Shown in pieces: positions 8,703 through 19,976 of a stretch of DNA of 64,000 bases. Position 1 is the stretch's first letter. The number at the start of each line of letters is the position of its first letter. The translations under genes and the position numbers were made by a program. This stretch comes from Rhynchopus sp. YZ270_cl-10 (Eukaryota > Euglenozoa > Diplonemea > Diplonemida > Diplonemidae). The DNA lies in assembly GCA_964035575.1 (NCBI GenBank), contig OZ037916.1, positions 310,001-374,000 on the forward strand. Reading direction: 5' to 3'. The notes under the pieces were generated by a model. The model did no database searches and was not told the origin of the DNA. It saw only the letters and a program-made list of their open reading frames with translations.

Positions 8703-10082
8703 CTAGACTAACAACGGCGCGCCTTCAAAGAGTTTCTTATACATAATATCGTCTAGATTGGTATCTACCTCCTTCATGACCGTTTCACGTCTTGCACCAT
8801 TTGCCTCCCAACGCTCCAGACTTGAGTCCAAATACCGCACAAAATCGCTCAAATCTACACGCTTTTCACCTCCTCCTCCTCCGCCTCCCCCTTCATCACC
8901 AAGCACCTCATTCACAGGAAAAACCTTTTTCTTCGGAGGTCTTTTTGGTTCTGAATGCAATCTTTGTCTCCCTGCAGCAGAATTTGCTTCAAGGTTTTTT
9001 TGCATAGGCAACACCACCGGAGCCTGCACAGGAACGAGAGGCACCCCACTCTGCGCACTCCAGGAAGCATTTCTTGGGTTCGGATGATTGGATTGAGAAA
9101 ACACGGTTGGGGCGTCGTGTTTTAACAACCGTAGACCGTGGGGGGAAGGGGTCGTGTCGTTTTCCATTGCATCCATCATAGCAACAAGAGACGTATCCGG
9201 TTCCGCCACCTCTCTGGCCACTCGGAGGTCAAATTTTGCGCTACCCCCACCACCACCACTCCCACTCCCACTCCCACCCCTATTCATGCTTAACAACGGA
9301 GCTCTCCCCACAGCATCACCCCCAAAGACAACTGGGGTTACCCCCTGCTCTACTCCCCCTTCCCCTGCCTCCCACGGCCTGCTTCTTGGCAATGAAAACT
9401 CTGATTTTAATCGTACCGGGCGTGGTGCAGGGTTTTCTTCTACTGTCGATTTCGGGAGAATTCCAAGCCGTGGAGCTTCTGGTACTTCAACCTTTGTGGG
9501 GGGTGCTTGCTTTTCATTAAAGGCTTCTTTGCGGAGTTGCATCTGAGGGGTGGACGTAGGATCTGATGGGGCCTCGGAAAGGGGCTCTGAGAGAGAAGGT
9601 CTGCTTGGAGTTGCGCTTTCTTTTGTTTCCTCATTTCTCCGTTTGTCTGAAAGGGAGGATTGGTCTAAACGAAGCTGTAGGCCATCTGGATTGCCAAAGG
9701 TTGAGTCTGTTGAAGGTGCGCGGCTTGGCTGAGCCTTCTTTGCGTAGGTCGGAGAAGGGGGTTGCAGAAGCGACTTCACGCCTCGGGAAGGGGCAGTCTT
9801 GCTGGGTGGAGCCTTAGGGGAAGACGTCTTGGTGGAAGGGGGGGCGGGTGGGCTTCCCTTCGTGGGGGCGGTTTTGGTGGCGCTTTTGGTGGAGGGGGGT
9901 GGTGGGGCTTTGACGCCGCGGGAGACGGGCTGGGGGGGCGGTGGTGAGTCGTCGGCATCGTCGCAGAGCAGGGCGGCAAGTGTGTTCTGCTCTATGTGTG
10001 TTGCGTTTGCAAGTTCCATAATACTCTCCCCCACCTCATCGTCCCCATCGCTCCAGCTCTCAGGAGGCCCTCGTTGTGTCAT
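8703..10082 (-). CDS. Pro/Ser-rich low-complexity protein, function unknown
   Basis: One uninterrupted frame of 459 aa that I do not recognise. Residues 1-45 are acidic (MTQRGPPESWSDGDDEVGES). Residues 48-130 are Pro/Ser/Thr/Lys-rich, repeating APPPPSTK and PSRGVK. About 270-290 is a Gly/Ser run and about 410 is a poly-Gly run. The C-terminus (about 415-459) is the most ordinary part: KRVDLSDFVRYLDSSLERWE leads into the 25 residues duplicated downstream. The composition suggests a disordered scaffold or regulatory protein, and the C-terminal helix-like segment may be a binding module. The start is the first ATG of the frame, beside CATAAAAG upstream. No intron is needed. Confidence 0.75.
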   Translation of the reverse strand: MTQRGPPESWSDGDDEVGESIMELANATHIEQNTLAALLCDDADDSPPPPQPVSRGVKAPPPPSTKSATKTAPTKGSPPAPPSTKTSSPKAPPSKTAPSRGVKSLLQPPSPTYAKKAQPSRAPSTDSTFGNPDGLQLRLDQSSLSDKRRNEETKESATPSRPSLSEPLSEAPSDPTSTPQMQLRKEAFNEKQAPPTKVEVPEAPRLGILPKSTVEENPAPRPVRLKSEFSLPRSRPWEAGEGGVEQGVTPVVFGGDAVGRAPLLSMNRGGSGSGSGGGGGSAKFDLRVAREVAEPDTSLVAMMDAMENDTTPSPHGLRLLKHDAPTVFSQSNHPNPRNASWSAQSGVPLVPVQAPVVLPMQKNLEANSAAGRQRLHSEPKRPPKKKVFPVNEVLGDEGGGGGGGGEKRVDLSDFVRYLDSSLERWEANGARRETVMKEVDTNLDDIMYKKLFEGAPLLV

Positions 10083-10255
10083 GTTGTGTGCATAAAAGAA
10101 ATGGAAAAGAAAAAGGGTGTAAATTCTGGTGGGTGGGGTGGGTGGGAGAGTTGGTGGGTGTTGGTTGTGTAGTGGGTAAAAGGGGGGTGGGTGTGTGCGT
10201 GTTTGATAACTAGTAGGGGTAATTCTTGCTCAGAATATGGCCCCAAATGTGTGTG

Positions 10256-11860
10256 TGTCAGGGGTGTTTGAAAATTGGAAAGTTGGTATCTGGTCATGGA
10301 AAATGTCAGAAGCAAGACTGGCGTGTCATGTTGTTGTGTTGTCATCATCCGCAGGGGAGTGTCGTGTTGTTGGAACAAAAAGGTGGCATCTCGCAAACCC
10401 TCCAACTCCTTTCCTAGCACAGGCAGCAATGGACAGGTGTTAATGAGCTGCTCGTAAGGGTGTTGTATGTGGGGTTGTTGTTTTGTGTTGTTGTGGCTGA
10501 GTCGATCTCGCACTCCCTGTGACACACAAACCCACTGGATGAGGGCCTGTGTGTCTAAGGCATGGGATATGCTCGCAGTTGTGGCACAACAGAATGAGGG
10601 GTTGTGGTATCTTGGTTCTTGGGAGTATCCCGTGAGTTTACTTGTTGAACACACGGGGCTGATAAGTCCTTGTTGTTGTGGGTTGTGGGAAATAACAGAA
10701 GAAAAGACTCAGCGTTGGTAGAGTGAAGTGTGTTGTGATCAATCAAGAGAACGCAAAAAAAAACGCGTCCCACTCAGCGTGGTGCATGGTCCATAAAGAC
10801 GAATCTCATCATGTGCGTGTGAATGTGTCCGGCAGGAAAAGAGGGGAACAGTATCTCGAATGGTTGCGAGTCAGGGGTGTTTGAAAATTGGAAAGTTGTT
10901 ATCTGGTCATGGAAAATGTCAGAAGCAAGACTGGCGTGTCATGTTGTTGTGTTGTCATCATCCGCAGGGGAGAGGTTGCTGGAACAAAAAGATGGCATCT
11001 CGCAAACCCTCCAACTCCTTTCCTAGCACAGGCAGCAATGGACAGGTGTTAATGAGCTGCTCGTAAGGGTGTTGTGTTTGGGGTTGTTGTTTGTGTAGTG
11101 CAGTACGGTCTCTTGGAACGTTTGAACAGGAGTCACAGCAGTAACAAGGCTGCGTCCATGCCTGACGCACCCTCTTGTGGATGTCGTTTTGTGTTGTGTT
11201 GTTGTGGCTGAGTCGATCTCGCACTCCCTGTGACACACAAACCCACTGGATGAGGGCCTGTGTGTCTAAGGCATGGGATATGCTCGCAGTTGTGGCACAG
11301 CAGAATGAGGGGTTGTGGTATCTTGGTTCTTGGGAGTATCCCGTGAGTTTACTTGTTGAACACACGGGGCTGATAAGTCCTTGTTGTTGTGGGTTGTGGG
11401 AAATAACAGAAGAAAAGACTCAGCGTTGGTAGAGTGAAGTGTGTTGTGATCAATCAAGAGAACGCAAAAAAAAACGCGTCCCACTCAGCGTGGTGCATGG
11501 TCCATAAAGACGAATCTCATCATGTGCGTGTGGATGTGTCCGGCAGGAAAAGAGGGGAACAGTATCTCGAGTGGTTTGGGTGTGCGTTGATGCCATGACC
11601 GGCAAAGACGCGACCGTTAAACCCCCTTCAGCAGAACAGCGAGGAAAGGCAACCTTCTTGTGTGTCAGGGGTGTTTGAAAATTGGAAAGTTGTTATCTGG
11701 TCATGGAAAATGTCAGAAGCAAGACTGGCGTGTCATGTTGTTGTGTTGTCATCATCCGCAGGGGAGAAGGTTGTTGGAACAAAAAGGTGGCATCTCGCAA
11801 ACCCTCCAACTCCTTTCCTAGCACAGGCAGCAATGGACAGGTGTTAATGAGCTGCTCTAG
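10256..11860. repeat. Non-coding tandem repeat, 2.3 units of about 0.6-0.8 kb
   Basis: Units start at the same sequence (GTCAGGGGTGTTTGAAAATT) at about 10255, 10870 and 11666. Unit 1 is about 615 bp. Unit 2 is about 795 bp and has an extra segment (about 11090-11190) plus a different tail (11578-11660). Unit 3 stops after about 195 bp at GTTAATGAGCTGCTC. Shared parts differ by only a few bases, so the duplication is recent. Frames inside are not conserved as proteins. The block lies immediately upstream of the gene at 8703-10082 and may include its promoter. Confidence 0.9.
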
Positions 11861-12025
11861 ATTAAAATCGCATCAGTTAAGAACAGACAACACGGGTCGA
11901 ACTCATCATTTGAAACACTCCTCTGAGGAACGTGACATTAAAAAATAGACACACTTTTTTTTTTACTTATTTTCGAGGACTTTTTGTTGCATTGCTTTGT
12001 TCTTCTTTTATTCACTTTGAAGACA

Positions 12026-12313
12026 ATGCACGCACATTGGCATCCAAAGCAACAACACGTTTTCATCGTGCACAAACACATGGCGGGGGCGAACGGACGT
12101 GAGCTTAGAGCCCACGCACAGGGATTTCCAGAGGGGGCGAAAGGGGTGAATACAGGGAGGGATGCACTGAAGCAAATGAAAGAAAAAGAGTGGTTGAAAC
12201 GTGCTAAAAACGCAGCTCAAGTGGAGCTCATGCAAAGGGTGAGACGTGAGAAAACCCACACCGAAGAGAACGGAGGCAAGCCACGCGACCTCTTTATACC
12301 CCAGCCGGCTTAG
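12026..12313 (+). CDS. Small basic protein, unrecognised (tentative)
   Basis: A 95-aa plus-strand frame begins MHAHWHPKQQHVFIVHKHM and continues through a Lys/Arg-rich helical part (LKQMKEKEWLKRAKNAAQ) to a stop at 12313. An upstream ATG at 11984 would add 14 hydrophobic residues, but that stretch is T-rich and ends TTTGAAG just before ACAATG, which could be a splice acceptor. The start is therefore uncertain and an upstream exon is possible. The composition differs from neighbouring non-coding DNA. Downstream, at 12420-12458, lies a CTCTC-loop hairpin, a position consistent with a 3' untranslated region. No family recognised. Confidence 0.4.
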   Translation: MHAHWHPKQQHVFIVHKHMAGANGRELRAHAQGFPEGAKGVNTGRDALKQMKEKEWLKRAKNAAQVELMQRVRREKTHTEENGGKPRDLFIPQPA

Positions 12314-13542
12314 CGGCCTGCTTTTGAATAGCGGGGACCCTAAGGGCAATCATGGCTCAGTTCGACAAATAGCCACCATCTAATGCCATCGCCTTGGGAG
12401 AGCGAAAGAAAATGTTTACAAAGATGAACCTAAGCCTCTCTTTGCTTAGTCACCTTTTAAACATGTTGACATAGTAAAGTTAAATCCATGTACTTTCTTC
12501 GGGAAAGCAGGAGAGGGTGTGTACAAAAGAACGTTGCTCAGTGTATGGAACACTGTGCAACTTTTCACAAAAAAAAAATCAAGTACTCTTTGTCGTCGTG
12601 GAAAAAGAAAAAAATAGAGAACGTTTGTAGGCTAGTCGGGTAGCTTTTGATCCAGGTCCTAGACTGGTCCTAGGGCTCCGAGGGTAGTTTTGGCCCGTCG
12701 CTCGGTCGCCCATTTTTTTGCAGCCATTTTGCAATGTGGGCAGAATCCGGTTCTGGGCGTGCCCGAGACAGTGGCACTGAGTACCAACATCGATGGTTGA
12801 CCCGTGTGCGCATGGTATACACGTAGACGCTTTCTTTAAGACACCTTAGAAATGAGAAAAATATGAAGAAAAAAATAATCATTTGGTGTTCAATCACACC
12901 AAAATTTAAAAAGCAGTACATCCGTTGGGGAAAAAAAGAAAAACGCCCAAAAAAACGCCGGTTTTTGAGAGCACAAGCACCCTATTTTTTATCCACACAC
13001 CACTAAATCTGTGGTTTTTGACGCCATTTTTTTTTTTTTCCTCTCCTCCCCAAGTTTTTTTTAAGCCAGATAATCTGGTTCTTGCACCCCCCATTATCTC
13101 CTTACCTCACACCCCCCTGCCCCTCGCATATATTTTTTTTCGTTGCATCTACTCCCACCCGATTCTGGACCAATGATTTTTTTTGTTCTTTTCCCGCCAA
13201 CAAACTGTCTCGTTGGAAGCAAATGCCGGTTAAAAAGCTCTGCAGTCGGTGGTGCAGTCGGAAGAATCCCTAGGTACTTTTATAAGAGAAGGTTTGAAAA
13301 ATGAATGTGTTCTCGTTTAGACAGATACACATCCAAAAAGGGTGGCACACAATGGTCTCAATGACCCGCACGCCGGAAGAAGGGAGGGCGAAGTTAGGAA
13401 AGGGGGCATGAACTCAAAAAAGATCACCAAAACAGAATCAGACTTCAGGAAACTTAGAAAAGCCAAATTTCCCCCCCTAACAAAAAAAAAATCCCACCGT
13501 ATCCTGAAAAATACTTTCGAACAAAACAAAAGGGAGGGGGGA
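12314..13542. other. Intergenic DNA
   Basis: No supported gene. It contains a hairpin of the CTAAGC/GCTTAG family (12430-12449) and A/T homopolymers. The 12620-12830 stretch is more GC-rich but shows no long frame. Confidence 0.5.
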
Positions 13543-15207
13543 TCAGGGCTTTTTCACATTTGGGCACACATGGCAGAGCTTCGTCGCGTGTTGCGGCTGT
13601 AGGTTGTGATGTTTGAGTGATAAGCACGGAAATCAAATTTGCTTTGAAGTACAAAACCTTTTCGTGTCAATAAAAGCATCTGTAGCTATTGCTTTTTCTT
13701 TTTCTCAAAAAAAAAAAAATGCATGTATTAGTCCAGACACCACGAGGATGAGCTCCACTTTTTCTATCTTCCAACCACAAAAATCGCACTATTTTATCCA
13801 CCCTTTTTCGCAGCTTTGCATCCCCTCCTCAAACACCTCAATCAATAAAACTTAACATACTCTGTTGAACTGCGTTCTACATTCCATGCCGTACCAGCAG
13901 TCTGGACGGTGTCCTGCACTAGCGGTAAGCTGTGCTGTAGGGATGTCTCTTCTGAAGTGATAGAGCAGCCCCGAGAAGACCCTCGCAGCACAGTCCTGAC
14001 ACACCTCCGTCGAGAGGAAGACGTCCCCCACGAGAGGCGGGGCCTGCTCCCGGATCAACCCTTCACGCCAATTCCAGTCCAGCAGCTTTGCTTTGCAGTC
14101 TTCCCACACTGTGGCCACACTGCGCCCTTGCGAATTCAAAAACGTCATAAATATCCTTCTCTCTACCTGCGACCCTGCAAACGCCCTCCCAGGCAGCACT
14201 GCGAAGTTGTACCAATCAAGCCTTCTCCTCCCATTCACACAGTCACATTGAGAAATCGGCGACGCTGCTGGTGGAGGTGACGACGGTCCTGCTGAGCTGT
14301 CACTATCATCATCACTCCCCGAATTCGGGCTAAATGGACTTCCAGGACTTCCAGGTGGACTTCCAGGTGGACTAGAAGGAGGTAAAACAAAGGAAAGCGG
14401 GTCGATGGTGATCTTTGCTTCAAAATCGATGACCTGGAGTGGGGTGGGTTGGAGTGCAGGGTTTTCCTCGAAGAATGCTTCGACACTGCTTTGGAGGGAA
14501 TGATTTTTGCGGATCTCTGTTGTGTTGGTACGGCAGAGACTGCATTCGAGGGGTGTAGGAGGGTCGGATGATCCTGCAGTGTGCTGTATCCATGACGACA
14601 TGCAAGGTGTACAAAAATTGTGCAAACACGGCAAACACGCCAACGGCTTATAAAAAAATTCCTGACAAATACTGCACGTCAACGTCTGCGCCATAACAGA
14701 CCCATCCGCACTCTTTATCTTCTTCGCAGGAGACTCCTCAGACCCGTCTCTCTTCCGTTTTCCTGCTGGTCGAGAATATTTTATGAGAAATTCAACATTC
14801 TTTACGCCTACATATTTTGAAGGGTTCAACAGAGACACCGTGTCACCGTCCATAAGCTGCTGTGTCTTCGCAGGGTTCGTCGCAATGTTGCTTCCGTTTA
14901 CGAAGGTTCCGTTCTTCGATGTGTCGGTAATGAATATAGTGGTGTCTGTAGCAAAGACCTTGCAGTGTCGTGAGCTCAGCTTGACGTTGTTGAATTTATG
15001 CCCATCCTTCAGCTCTTCAGAGCGCCCCATCGTGACTTCGCTGTCCCCCAGAACACCGGCAGGAGTGTTCACCCCCGGTGCGTACAGACGTATCGCATTG
15101 TACTGTGCAAGTGGGATCACCGTCGCCAACTCGGTTCCCCCCACTTCCGCATCCCCAGACAGGTCGTCTGCTGTCCCTTCCCGTCCTAATGACAATGAAG
15201 GCGCCAT
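13543..15207 (-). CDS. CHFR: CHFR-type FHA-RING E3 ubiquitin ligase
   Basis: Probable nuclear ubiquitin ligase of the CHFR family (mitotic stress checkpoint in animals). Two exons: 15207-13861 and 13596-13543, with a 264-nt intron (donor GTATGT, acceptor CTACAG); about 466 aa. An FHA domain spans about residues 40-140 (TMGRSEE, SSRHCKV, DTSKNGTFVNG). A RING finger follows at about 175-225 (CSICQEFFYKPL, HNFCTPCM, CSLCR). A Ser/Pro-rich linker leads to the Cys-rich tail, ending GHRPDCWYGMECRTQ. The last exon adds PQHATKLCHVCPN, which matches the end of animal CHFR (HAMKFNHIC) and is the main reason for the splice call. I start at the ATG at 15207; the frame stays open upstream, but that part reads through a MITE at 15354-15419. 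An upstream non-coding exon is possible. Confidence 0.9.
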
Positions 15208-15353
15208 TCTCGTTTCGTGGGCTTCGTTTTGTGTACTCCCACCTGGAAGGAGAGGGGATGGGTTGGGGAGGAGGTCGAGGTGTGGTATAGGTGGCTGTAT
15301 TGTGAAAATCGCCCCGTCATAATACATCATACACACAAGACAGCCACCACTAT

Positions 15354-15419
15354 TGGTGGCCGACGTCCCCAAAATAGCAGAAAGTAGCACAAACATAGCA
15401 CCCCCTTTCAGCCACACCA
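15354..15419 (-). mobile_element. Small MITE (GGTGTGGCTGA family)
   Basis: Read on the minus strand this is TGGTGTGGCTGAAAGGGGGT...AAAATAGC... ending GGCCACCA. It is about 66 bp with inverted ends TGGTGTGGCTG. It is the same repeat as 59181-59247, and half of it occurs at 1240-1280. No clear target duplication remains. It sits just upstream of the CHFR gene and creates a false ATG extension of its reading frame. Confidence 0.7.
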
Positions 15420-18180
15420 CGGTGGAGGAGTTGCAAGACTATTCCGAAAGCCACGGCAAAGCTAGTTGTGGGAAGGAAGGGAGATCAGAAGAAGTTAAAG
15501 CAAAAAAAGTGCGGGCATCATTCGTTTGAATCCTTTGAAGAGCAATTCATAAGGTGCTTTCTTTCGTTTTGAGGAAGGGGGAAAGAAAGGGGGAAAGGGG
15601 GGAACCTAAAAAATTAAATTCAGATCCTTTCGATTCAAAGAAAAGAAAGCATTGAAGGGGTATGCAAGAAGGGGTAATTGGTGTTTTGGCATACACGGTT
15701 GCCAGATCCAGGTGGGGGAGAGACAAAAAACGGGTGCTTGCCCAAGTTGTTCACTCACCTGGACCTGACAACTGTGCAGTGTTGGTAAATATATGTGTAG
15801 TGTAGAATAGCAGAACAAACCAAAACTGACCAAAAAAAAAAGTGAGATAAAGCGGCAAAGCGTCAAAAATTGCAAAACAAAAACAAAAACAAAAATGTCT
15901 TTACTGGACTGGGGATACAGGCAGGCGATAAAAAAAAAATGATGGGAGCATACACAAGGTGGCAACTACCATTATTTTTTTACCAGCAAATTATCAGAAG
16001 AGCAAAGGAAAGTAGGTAAAGATGGATATAAGCCTAAAAAAAGCTTGAACGGTGCACTGCCTCGTGGAGCACACCAACTACGCTAAGAAGGTTGCGGCAC
16101 TATCGCCGAACCACACACACACACACACATTAGGAGAACGGGACAGGTTGACTTACAGCAGCCCACTATTGATTATCATCACAATAGCTGCCACCCGTTC
16201 ACACCTATCCCTTCCCTAGGCTGAAAGATCAGACCTTTTTGGAACACTGTTCTGAAAAAAAAAAGATTAGTTGAGACAGGAGCGTGTCCTGCCACTGCTT
16301 ATTTCTTCGTTTGGAACTTCTGGAGAAACAACAGTTCTGGAAAAAAAAATGTTCACAAGATGAACCCAAGTCTCTCTTAGCGCTTGGTCACCTTTGATAA
16401 ATGGCATCTCACGCTGTAAGGAGGAGACATGAAGGAATTTCAATTTTCAGTCCGTTCCTGCCTCCAGGCTGCGTAGTATATCATGTGGGCCCCTGTGTTG
16501 AAATCTAATTAAATCAAGCAAACAATTTGACAGGTGATCCCAGCATCAAACACAGAGATCTGGTATACTTACACACGACGACCATTTGTTTGTATGTATG
16601 TTTTTTTTGGATTGGTAAAGGAAAGACAAATGACCAATGCTGATGACAGAGGCCAGGTTATTTTACATCTCTTTCGGGGCAATATCCATCGCATCTGGGA
16701 ATTGCCTCAAAAAGATTTTTTTCGGACAGATATATAAAGGGAAGGGAGCTTGCGGTCATGGAAATGACACAGCTCCCATTTTACCTATATGGGTGGCCTT
16801 ATATATTACTCTGGTAACAAGCTCGAATTTTTGTTGCAATTTTTTCTACCAGGGCAAGGCCACCGTTTAGGTATGTAATACCCCCTCCCATCCCGTTATG
16901 AAGTTCGAAAATAATCAAAAGGGCAAAAGTCAAAAAAAAGGGCAAAGAAAAAAGAGAGAAAAAACAGGCAGAATGTATTTATCTACAGTCTAGAGCAAAG
17001 GTTTTGCAAAGGTGGCCAAGCCTTCGCTTGGTCACCTACACAAAGAGCGTTTGAATAACAGTGTATAAGCTGATCCTAAGATCCTCTCGTGCTTAGTTAC
17101 CTCAGAACAAAAAAAACCCATCTCATCGAGTACAGTTAACGAAGGCACACAGACAAGGTAAATCGAGCCGCAAATAAAAAAGAGACGTTGAAAGTGCAAA
17201 AAACACCTTACCATCCATCGGCGGACGCAAGGAGTACTGGTTCCCTGCGGGTTATCGAACCCCCTCAGAGACCACTTTATTATCTCTTTGTCTAATTTTT
17301 TTTGGATGATTTTTGGAATGGTTTTTTGGTTTGTTTAATTGAGGGGAAAAGCGTTGGTGAATGTCGCACGCATCTAACTGATGGATGATGAGATCTGAGA
17401 AAAAAAAAAGCTTTTTTGATAAATTGTTGGAGTAGTATGTAGTTGCCTCGGTAGTGTTGCCACAGTTGTGCAATCTCCACTGTCTTTTGATGAATAAACC
17501 TAAGCAGGTCAGACATCATTGTCAAAGCTAAAGGCAAGTCATAAGATGGATGCGTCATTCGCGTACACACATCTTAAAACAGATTTTCCTTTACCCTGAG
17601 AAGAAGAAAAAAGATGACGTTATTAATGCAGGCACCTCCCGCTGACCCACATACGATGCCAGCTGGATGAAAGTACAACCCTACAAGATGTAAAAGGAAA
17701 CCTGGGTAGACCTAAAAAAAAAACGAAAACAAATGCACTGAAAAACAAAAAAAAAAAAAAAAAAAGATTGGCAATTTTCAAGAGAAAGGAACCTCCAAAG
17801 ACGAATCTAAAATCTCGTAGCCATATAAAATTAAGAAAAAAATCCGGTATCCCTCCTGTATCCCCAAAGCTTTTTTGTCCCACAATAATTACTATGGTGT
17901 GATAGGAACCCAAATACATACTTTTTCCCGTCTGGTTCCGACCACATCATACTAGCTCCTTTTGTTGTTGCGACAATGCCACAAAGCAACAAAAAGGTTG
18001 AAATATGAATACGCCTTTCGTGCCTTATGCATACACACCTCAAGAGATGGGTTCTGTACCATGTTACCCAAAAGGAAAGATGATACAGAGAACACACCTC
18101 AATCCCATAAAGAGTGGCAGAAATGAGATACTTCGGAACTCTAGCCTAATTCCGAATATTTTTTCTCTTCTGCAAAAAAA
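15420..18180. other. Long intergenic stretch with dispersed hairpins and motifs
   Basis: No gene supported over about 2.7 kb. Items seen: a CCAAG...CTTGG hairpin (16366-16387), CCAAGC-CTTC-GCTTGG (17016-17031), CTAAG...CTTAG (about 17076-17095), a long hairpin TAAGATG...CATCTTA (17543-17576), the motif AAAGTGCAAAAAACACC with a GGGTT-ATCG-AACCC stem (about 17189-17262), TTGTTGGAGTAGTATGTAG (about 17423-17478), and the GTACGATGCCAGC-type motif (about 17627-17690). Density of these motifs is highest here. Confidence 0.6.
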
Positions 18181-18200
18181 AAAAAAAAAAAAAAAAAAAA

Positions 18201-19004
18201 ATGATCGGAGCAGGGCGGATGAGCATATCGTACACCGCCGAGCTGGTGGCCATCAGAGAGGCACTTCCGATGGTGGAGGAACTGCACCGCACAGACCACA
18301 AACACAACACGGTGGTAATCCTCACAGACAGCCAGTCAGCACTACGTGCGTTGGAGACAGGTCCGGTGAAGGCTACGGGACTTCTCTGCGACGTGTGGTC
18401 GGCACTACACCGGGCTACAACCAAGGTGCGGGTGATCATGCAGTACATCCCGTCACATGTGGGGGTGAGTGGAAATGAGGAAGCGGACCACGAAGCCAAG
18501 TTAGGTACGGCCACGTACCAAGCAGAACGGGCATCACAAAAAGGCCGCCTACAAGAGGAACCACTCACGCTCCTCGCGTGCAAAGCGGCGATACGCGCAG
18601 TCTGCTCCAGCTACACACCCCAACCGGCGAGCGAACTCTACAGCACGATCACGGCGGACACCCCGAAGGGAGTGTCGCGACCCAAGCTGAGCACACCGGA
18701 GCTCACGCGGCGGGGAGCAGTGCAGATGAGACTGCTGCGGACAGAGCGCCACCCTGCGCTGTTCGACTACATGGGCAGCAACGACGTGGCACGCTGCAAC
18801 AACTGCACGGCAAAAGCAAAGGCGACACTGAAACACATGTTCAAAGTGTGTTCAGCCACCAAGGCACTAAGGACAGACCTACTGCCAAACAAGTCGCTCA
18901 AGTTCTTACTGCTAGAGCAACCCCAGTTGTGCCTGAAGTACATCAGCGCGGCAAAACTGACAGAGGCCAGCCTGCCTGAACTCGTGCGGAGCAACACCTA
19001 CTGA
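18201..19004 (+). pseudogene. LINE ORF remnant: RNase H and C-terminal Cys motif
   Basis: The frame encodes 267 aa equal to the C-terminus of the LINE polyprotein at 60417-64000, with at least two substitutions (Ser for Ala in TPKGVSRPK and a final Tyr for Cys). It covers the end of the RNase H domain (TDSQSALRAL, SGNEEADHEA) and CNNCTAKAKATLKHMFKVC. The first Met comes from the flanking ATG, not the element. Lacking endonuclease and reverse transcriptase, it cannot move itself. Confidence 0.9.
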
Positions 19005-19308
19005 GGAGACGCCGGCCAAAACTTGAAACAATAAAGACAAGGAAAAAAAAAAAAAAACCACGAACAAAAAGCAAGCCCAGGATGTACCTGCGGCACCACG
19101 ACCAGCGCAACTGACGGTTGCGAAGACAATACATGTGCGGAACGCCGTCTTCTACGAAGACGTGTGTTACACTTTCAAACATACTTTTTACTTTTCAAAA
19201 AAAAAAAAACAACAAAAAAACAGAAAAAAAACAAAAAAAAAAAAAAAAAAAAAAAAAAAGCAAAAAAAAAAAAACAAAAAAAAACAAATCATTGATTTTC
19301 CTTTTAAT

Positions 19309-19350
19309 TTATAAAGTGCCCAGGCCCCGGGGCTTGGGTGCACTTTATAA
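19309..19350. repeat. GC-clamped hairpin in LINE 3' UTR
   Basis: The palindrome TTTATAAAGTGC...GCACTTTATAAA folds around CCAGGCCCCGGGGCTTGG. The equivalent hairpin in the other copy is at about 60083-60130. Structured 3' ends are used by some LINE reverse transcriptases to recognise their RNA; that role is inferred here. Confidence 0.8.
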
Positions 19351-19749
19351 ATTTTTTTTTTTTTATCATATTTTTTTTTTCCTTTTGACTCCGTGGTTAA
19401 CCTCGTGTGAGGTTGCGCGGAGTTCGCAGTCAGGCCAGGGAGCCACGTAACAAGGCTCGACTGCCACATAGTGGGGGGAGATCTGTGCAGCCTGTATGTT
19501 CCCCCCGATTTTCGTGGTAAATGGGGAGGCGCTTCCGTTTAACGGCAACCCACAAGAGTAGAACAACAACCAAACTTTTGAGAAACAGACGCCAATGAGA
19601 CCTAGAGTCTCTCTTCTTACTTGTGTGCTACAGACAAACATGACAACGCTAACCACGACTGCCACGGCAGAGCGGGGTCCCTAACGGTTCACTGGGGGGG
19701 ATCCACATAGATAAAGAAAACAAAAAATACGAAAGCAAGGAAGAAAACC

Positions 19750-19781
<32 letters not shown>

Positions 19782-19976
19782 GATCAAAACAAAAGCAAAA
19801 ACCTATCGTGTAAACTCCATATTTTCTTACCAAACCCGCCATCTCTTTAGAAGACAACTTGAGTGTTATTTTGTCTTTTCGAAACCTTGGTTGTATTAGT
19901 GTAGACACCCGCACATTTTTTTTTTTTGTTCTCGTTGAAATGCCAAAGAGAATTCTGGTACAAATCCTTTAATATT

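Larger units (their letters stand above)
18201..19780 (+). mobile_element. 5'-truncated copy of the LINE at 59.7-64 kb
   Basis: This is the 3' 1.58 kb of the same non-LTR retrotransposon, on the opposite strand. It keeps the RNase H part, the stop at 19002-19004, the 3' untranslated region with its GC-rich hairpin (about 19308-19350) and a poly(A) tail of 28 A at 19753-19780. Both edges carry a run of A followed by TGATC (18202-18206 and 19781-19785), a likely target duplication. 5' truncation plus poly(A) plus TSD is the standard sign of target-primed reverse transcription. Near identity with the longer copy means recent insertion. Confidence 0.93.

Noticed and set aside
15208-15420. N-terminal extension MVWLKGGAMF of the CHFR frame
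   Set aside because: The bases belong to a MITE that gives the same peptide start at 59180; the FHA region begins later.
17230-17262. tRNA T-arm suggested by GGGTT-ATCG-AACCC
   Set aside because: No matching acceptor, D or anticodon arms within 80 bp; the loop is not TTCRA.
19366-19665. 99-aa minus-strand frame in the LINE 3' UTR (also at 59780-60073)
   Set aside because: Preserved in both copies only by recent common origin; low-complexity end and no domain.
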